Positions 60,659 through 64,000 of a stretch of DNA of 64,000 bases are shown here, piece after piece. Under the pieces are notes generated by a model. That model was not told the DNA's origin. It saw only the letters and a program-made list of their open reading frames with translations, and did no database searches. The number at the start of each line of letters is the position of its first letter. Position 1 is the stretch's first letter. The position numbers were made by a program, and so were the translations under genes. Source of the DNA: Heyndrickxia shackletonii (GTDB taxonomy: Bacteria; Bacillota; Bacilli; Bacillales; Bacillaceae_C); assembly GCF_001420715.1 (NCBI RefSeq), contig NZ_LJJC01000006.1:198548-262547 (forward strand), read 5' to 3'.

Positions 60659-61712
60659 ATGTTTTATCTTTTAATACAGGAAATGTGACGGTAAAAGTAG
60701 TTCCTTTCCCAACTTGGCTTTTAACTGATATTTCCCCTTTATGGAGCTCAATTATTTTTTTGACAATGGAAAGTCCAAGCCCGCTGCCACCCGCCGTTCT
60801 TGTTCTTGATTTATCCGCTTTATAAAAACGTTCAAAGATATGCATTTGGTCTTCGGCAGAAATACCAATACCCGAATCTGAAATATGAACAAAGAGATGG
60901 TCCTGCTTTTTAGTTAACTGAATACGAATCTTACCCTTTGAAGGTGTAAACTTGATACTGTTATGAATTAAGTTAATCCATACTTGGCTTAGCAGATCCT
61001 CATCCGCAAAGATAGTAACTTCCTCTAATGAGACGTCCATTTCCAATTCTTTTTCTGTCCATTGCGGTTCACTGGCTAGTACTATCTTTCTAATTTGTTT
61101 ATCCAGTCGAAAGTTTCTCTGTTCAAAGGGATGATTCTGCGATTCCAATGAGGTTAACTTCAATAAATTATCACTTATTTTAGAAAGCCGATTACTCTCC
61201 CCTTCGATAATCTCTAAATAATGAAGTCGTTCTGCCCGGGTTAAATCTTCCTCCTGCAAAGCACGGGCAAAGCCACTAATGGACGTTAGCGGTGACTGGA
61301 TCTCGTGGGAGACATTCGAAATAAATTCCTGACGCATCTCTTCCATTTGTTGGAGCTGCTTTGCCATATGATTTATATTTTCAACGAGGCTTAAAAATTG
61401 ATGATCTCCTTTTTCAAAATTTAAATGGATGTTAAATTCTCCCCTTGCAATTTTTCTCAATGCATCAATAATTGCTTCCCATAAGACAAGATGTCTTTTT
61501 CTCGTCGCTCTTGAAATGATATACACTGTTATCGTAAACAGTACAATACCTATTATATCGGTTACCAATTGGAACAAATATCCGGATGGCCGAATATGCT
61601 GCATACGAAAAAAATATAAAGTGATGAAATAGGCAGCCGAATTCATGACCATTACCATTGCAAACATACCGAGAATAAATAATATAATTTCCCACACTCT
61701 CGGTTGTCTCAT
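60657..61712 (-). CDS. Two-component sensor histidine kinase
   Basis: 351 residues. Two helices (about 8-30 and 44-66) with a very short outside loop, a HAMP-like linker (about 67-120), HisKA box FISNVSHEIQSPLTSISGFA with His near 137, then HATPase motifs NLIHNSIKFTPSKG, DSGIGISAEDQ and GGSGLGLSIV. The lack of a real outside domain suggests sensing within the membrane, as in intramembrane kinases that answer envelope stress or drugs. It overlaps the regulator gene by ATGA. Sequence style is near HssS, but no hrtAB genes are here. Confidence 0.9.
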   Translation of the reverse strand: MRQPRVWEIILFILGMFAMVMVMNSAAYFITLYFFRMQHIRPSGYLFQLVTDIIGIVLFTITVYIISRATRKRHLVLWEAIIDALRKIARGEFNIHLNFEKGDHQFLSLVENINHMAKQLQQMEEMRQEFISNVSHEIQSPLTSISGFARALQEEDLTRAERLHYLEIIEGESNRLSKISDNLLKLTSLESQNHPFEQRNFRLDKQIRKIVLASEPQWTEKELEMDVSLEEVTIFADEDLLSQVWINLIHNSIKFTPSKGKIRIQLTKKQDHLFVHISDSGIGISAEDQMHIFERFYKADKSRTRTAGGSGLGLSIVKKIIELHKGEISVKSQVGKGTTFTVTFPVLKDKT

Positions 61713-62383
61713 GATTGAACCTCTAAGCGATAACCAAGGCCGCGAATGGTTTTGATTTTAAATCCATTTTGATTTTCTGGAAACTTTTCGCGTAATCTTT
61801 TAATATGAACATCTACCGTACGTTCATCCCCTTCATAATCATATCCCCATATTTCTTCAATTAGCTGTTCTCTGGAAAATGTTTTACCAGGGTAGCTTGC
61901 TAATTTGAAAAGAAGATCAAACTCCTTAAGCGGCAATGTTAAGCTGTTTTCGTCAACTATTGCTTCATAAGTTTTTCGGTTTAATTTCAAGTTACCTATT
62001 TCAATTGTTTGCGATAATGAGATGTGGTAACGTTTAAGCAATGCTTTCACCCTTGCTACCAGCTCTATCGGCTCGAACGGCTTCACTAAATAATCATCCG
62101 CTCCAAGGTCAAAGCCCTTCACCTTTTGGGTGGTCTCACCTTTTGCTGTTAACATCAGAACAGGGATATCATAAAATTCTCGAAGCTCCCTACATACCTG
62201 CCAGCCATCCATATTGGGCATCATGATATCCAGAACTACTAATTCGATTTTCACCGTTTCTAGGATTTTGAGAGCTTCCAATCCATCCGAAGCTTCATAG
62301 ATTTCCAAGCCTTCTTTTTTTAAAAATAACGCTACTAATTCACGAATATGTGAGTCGTCATCTACTACCATTATCTTCGCCAT
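61709..62383 (-). CDS. OmpR-type response regulator
   Basis: 224 residues. Receiver domain 1-115 with Asp pair VVDDDSHIR at 6-9, phospho-Asp in VVLDIMMPNMDG near 53, Thr and Lys positions MLTAKGE and YLVKPFEP. Winged helix 128-222 with EFDLLFKLASYPGKTFSREQ then LIEEIWGYDYEGDERTVDVH, very like HssR and its relatives. It lies 21 bp after bmrA and before its kinase. It probably controls bmrA or envelope genes. Confidence 0.92.
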   Translation of the reverse strand: MAKIMVVDDDSHIRELVALFLKKEGLEIYEASDGLEALKILETVKIELVVLDIMMPNMDGWQVCRELREFYDIPVLMLTAKGETTQKVKGFDLGADDYLVKPFEPIELVARVKALLKRYHISLSQTIEIGNLKLNRKTYEAIVDENSLTLPLKEFDLLFKLASYPGKTFSREQLIEEIWGYDYEGDERTVDVHIKRLREKFPENQNGFKIKTIRGLGYRLEVQS

Positions 62384-62404
62384 TTTATCTATATCCCTCC
62401 CCTT

Positions 62405-64000
62405 TTAGATATTTACACTGGGTTCATGAATTCTCAATTGCTGTTTGGCAAATTCACGATACATATTATGAGTCCTGAAAAGTTCATCATGAGTACCGCT
62501 GCCCGTGATTCTACCTTTTTCAAAAAACAATATTTTATCTGCATCGACTACTGTTGAAAGACGATGCGCAATAATAAGCGTAGTTCTGCCGCTCATTAAA
62601 TTTTGCAAAGCCTTTTGAACCACAATTTCTGATTTGCTATCCAAGCTTGAGGTTGCCTCATCCAGCATTAGTATATTGGGGTTACGGAGAAGTGCTCTCG
62701 CAATCGCGATTCTTTGCCGCTGACCTCCCGATAGCTTGATTCCTCTTTCTCCTACCTCGGTATCAAATCCGGCTGGTAGTTCTTCTATAAATTGATCTGC
62801 ATAGGCCATTCTTGCAGCATTTTTTAATTCTTCCTCACTGACTTCTCTACCTAATCCGTAACATATATTGTCGCGAATTGTTCCTGAAATAAGTGAACTT
62901 TCCTGTGAAACATAGCCGATTTGACTCCGCCATGATTGCAGCGAAAAATCATTAATAGATTGGTTTCCAAGTGTTATCGACCCCTTTTGTGGCCGATAAA
63001 ATCTTTCTAATAACGAAAACAGCGTTGTTTTCCCGCTTCCGCTAGGTCCTACTATCGCTGTGACTTTCCCGGCCTCTACTTCAAACGTTATATCTTTTAA
63101 AACTTCTTCCCCTTCTTTATAAGAAAACTGTATATTGTTTACTTTAATTGATTGATCCACATTTTGCACTGTTTGGCTGGATACATCTTCTTCCTCTTCT
63201 TCGTTTAAAATAGAGATAATCCGTTCAGTCGCCCCCAATGCTTTTTGAAATTGGGTAAAGAACATGGTTAATTGTCCCATTGGCATGACAATTTGAAAAA
63301 GATACATAATAAAGGCAACCAAATCCCCTGCCGTTAATGCACCTGATGATACTCTCATGCCCCCATAACCAAGTATGACAACAAGTAAAACCATAACCAC
63401 TAAGGAAACAAGCGGTGTAATCAATGCTTGGATTTTGGCTTCTTTAAGTCCAAATTGAAGCAATTGGACAATCCCCTTTTTTCCACTTTTATATTCTTTA
63501 TTTTCAGCATTTGAGGCTTTTACAAGTCGAACCTCGGATAAAACTTGATTTAATATGGACGTAAAACGAGCCGTTTCATCCTGCATTCCTTTAGAAATCT
63601 TATGCATTTTCCCTCCAAGAGGCATTAATACTGCAAGCGCCAGAGGAACAGCAATGAAAATAAGCAATGTCATTCTCCAATCCAAAAGAAATAACACGAT
63701 CATGGAACCTACAATAGAAATAATCCCAGTCAAAAAACCAGTTAGATGGTCTGTAATCAAACTTTTCACAACCGCAGTATCATTGGTCATTCTGCTTACC
63801 GTATCCCCTGACTGGTGCTCATCGTAATAAGAAACCGGAAGAACGAGAAGTTTTTTCCATAGTCTTTCCCTTATTCCTGCAACAACGGTTTGACCAACAT
63901 GATTTAATAAGTAGACTGAAACTCCGCCGGCTATAGCCTGAACAATAATGGCTCCAACAAGCAAAGCTATTTTTCCGGTTCCCATTGAATGGAAGGAAAA
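62405..64000 (-). CDS. bmrA: Multidrug ABC exporter BmrA, 3' part
   Basis: 532 residues of a frame that stays open to the right edge, so the start lies outside; B. subtilis BmrA is 589 residues. Homodimeric half-transporter: helices 2-6 ([20 protein letters not shown] coupling region, [18 protein letters not shown]), then the ATPase with Walker [13 protein letters not shown], signature [17 protein letters not shown], Walker [14 protein letters not shown] with catalytic Glu and [11 protein letters not shown]. All motifs are canonical. It exports lipophilic drugs. The gene leads directly into the two-component system. Confidence 0.9.
   Translation of the reverse strand, partial: FSFHSMGTGKIALLVGAIIVQAIAGGVSVYLLNHVGQTVVAGIRERLWKKLLVLPVSYYDEHQSGDTVSRMTNDTAVVKSLITDHLTGFLTGIISIVGSMIVLFLLDWRMTLLIFIAVPLALAVLMPLGGKMHKISKGMQDETARFTSILNQVLSEVRLVKASNAENKEYKSGKKGIVQLLQFGLKEAKIQALITPLVSLVVMVLLVVILGYGGMRVSSGALTAGDLVAFIMYLFQIVMPMGQLTMFFTQFQKALGATERIISILNEEEEEDVSSQTVQNVDQSIKVNNIQFSYKEGEEVLKDITFEVEAGKVTAIVGPSGSGKTTLFSLLERFYRPQKGSITLGNQSINDFSLQSWRSQIGYVSQESSLISGTIRDNICYGLGREVSEEELKNAARMAYADQFIEELPAGFDTEVGERGIKLSGGQRQRIAIARALLRNPNILMLDEATSSLDSKSEIVVQKALQNLMSGRTTLIIAHRLSTVVDADKILFFEKGRITGSGTHDELFRTHNMYREFAKQQLRIHEPSVNI

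Overview
The window is low-GC DNA from a Bacillus-like Firmicute (Bacillaceae, species not determined). Supporting signs: bacillithiol synthesis (bshB2 with yojF), a complete dltXABCD operon, ywdI/ywdK/pdxK relatives, sporulation-type asnO, MurNAc recycling genes in staphylococcal/bacillar style, a perfect ParB-binding parS palindrome, a sigma-B type promoter, and strong AGGAGG ribosome-binding sites. It is ordinary chromosome rather than a prophage or genomic island. Most genes lie on the minus strand.

Layout. 1-1018: the start of ywdK, ywdI, a parS site and a YflT-type stress gene. 1228-5365: an operon of a VOC protein, mobA, moaE, moaD and moeB, then a second-type rsgA. 5390-9058: a repeat, a 27-codon peptide gene, a leader RNA with a terminator, pdxK, yojF-bshB2 and an RDD membrane protein. 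9157-11855: an ABC exporter whose promoter lies between two identical palindromes, followed by a TetR gene. 11950-19959: a HAD phosphatase, a polysaccharide deacetylase lipoprotein, recQ, an orphan sporulation-type histidine kinase, and kbl with an SDR threonine dehydrogenase. 20194-24575: murR-murQ-murP-mupG for cell-wall sugar recycling. 24899-31121: patB, a broken NERD-type gene, a double P-loop ATPase, a lipase-like hydrolase, a coiled-coil microprotein, an acetyltransferase and tcyP. 31286-36518: a cytosolic nucleotidase, phnD behind an array of PhoP-type boxes, and convergent phnC-phnE-phnE. 36857-41718: a small Asn-rich protein, a DEAD-box helicase, asnO and a split ThrE exporter. 41800-43925: a repeat-rich patch with one IS3-family element. 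43940-51191: a MarR-controlled heterodimeric ABC exporter, a serine hydrolase and a basic amino-acid permease. 51553-55917: the dlt operon. 56407-64000: a diguanylate cyclase, a HAD hydrolase, a chemoreceptor, and bmrA with a two-component system; bmrA runs off the end.

Three dispersed repeat types stand out. Family A (about 150-200 bp, six copies) begins with TAAGAAAAGCG and in two places supplies the stop codon of the gene before it. Family B (about 60-165 bp, five copies, some degenerate) has inverted ends reading AAGGCT..TTTTC. Family C is an array of 21-bp units joined to fragments of a NERD-type gene, found at two places. All copies of A and B point the same way on the plus strand, against the direction of most genes. 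The regular 21-bp spacing of family C lets the empty site of the IS3 element be rebuilt exactly, with a 4-bp CTAC target duplication.

The best regulatory signals are five TTWAMA-like hexamers at exact 11-bp steps before phnD (a Pho box), twin palindromes around the ABC/TetR promoter, a 35-bp palindrome before marR, and 22-bp-spaced direct repeats before murQ. I saw no CRISPR array, rRNA or tRNA gene.
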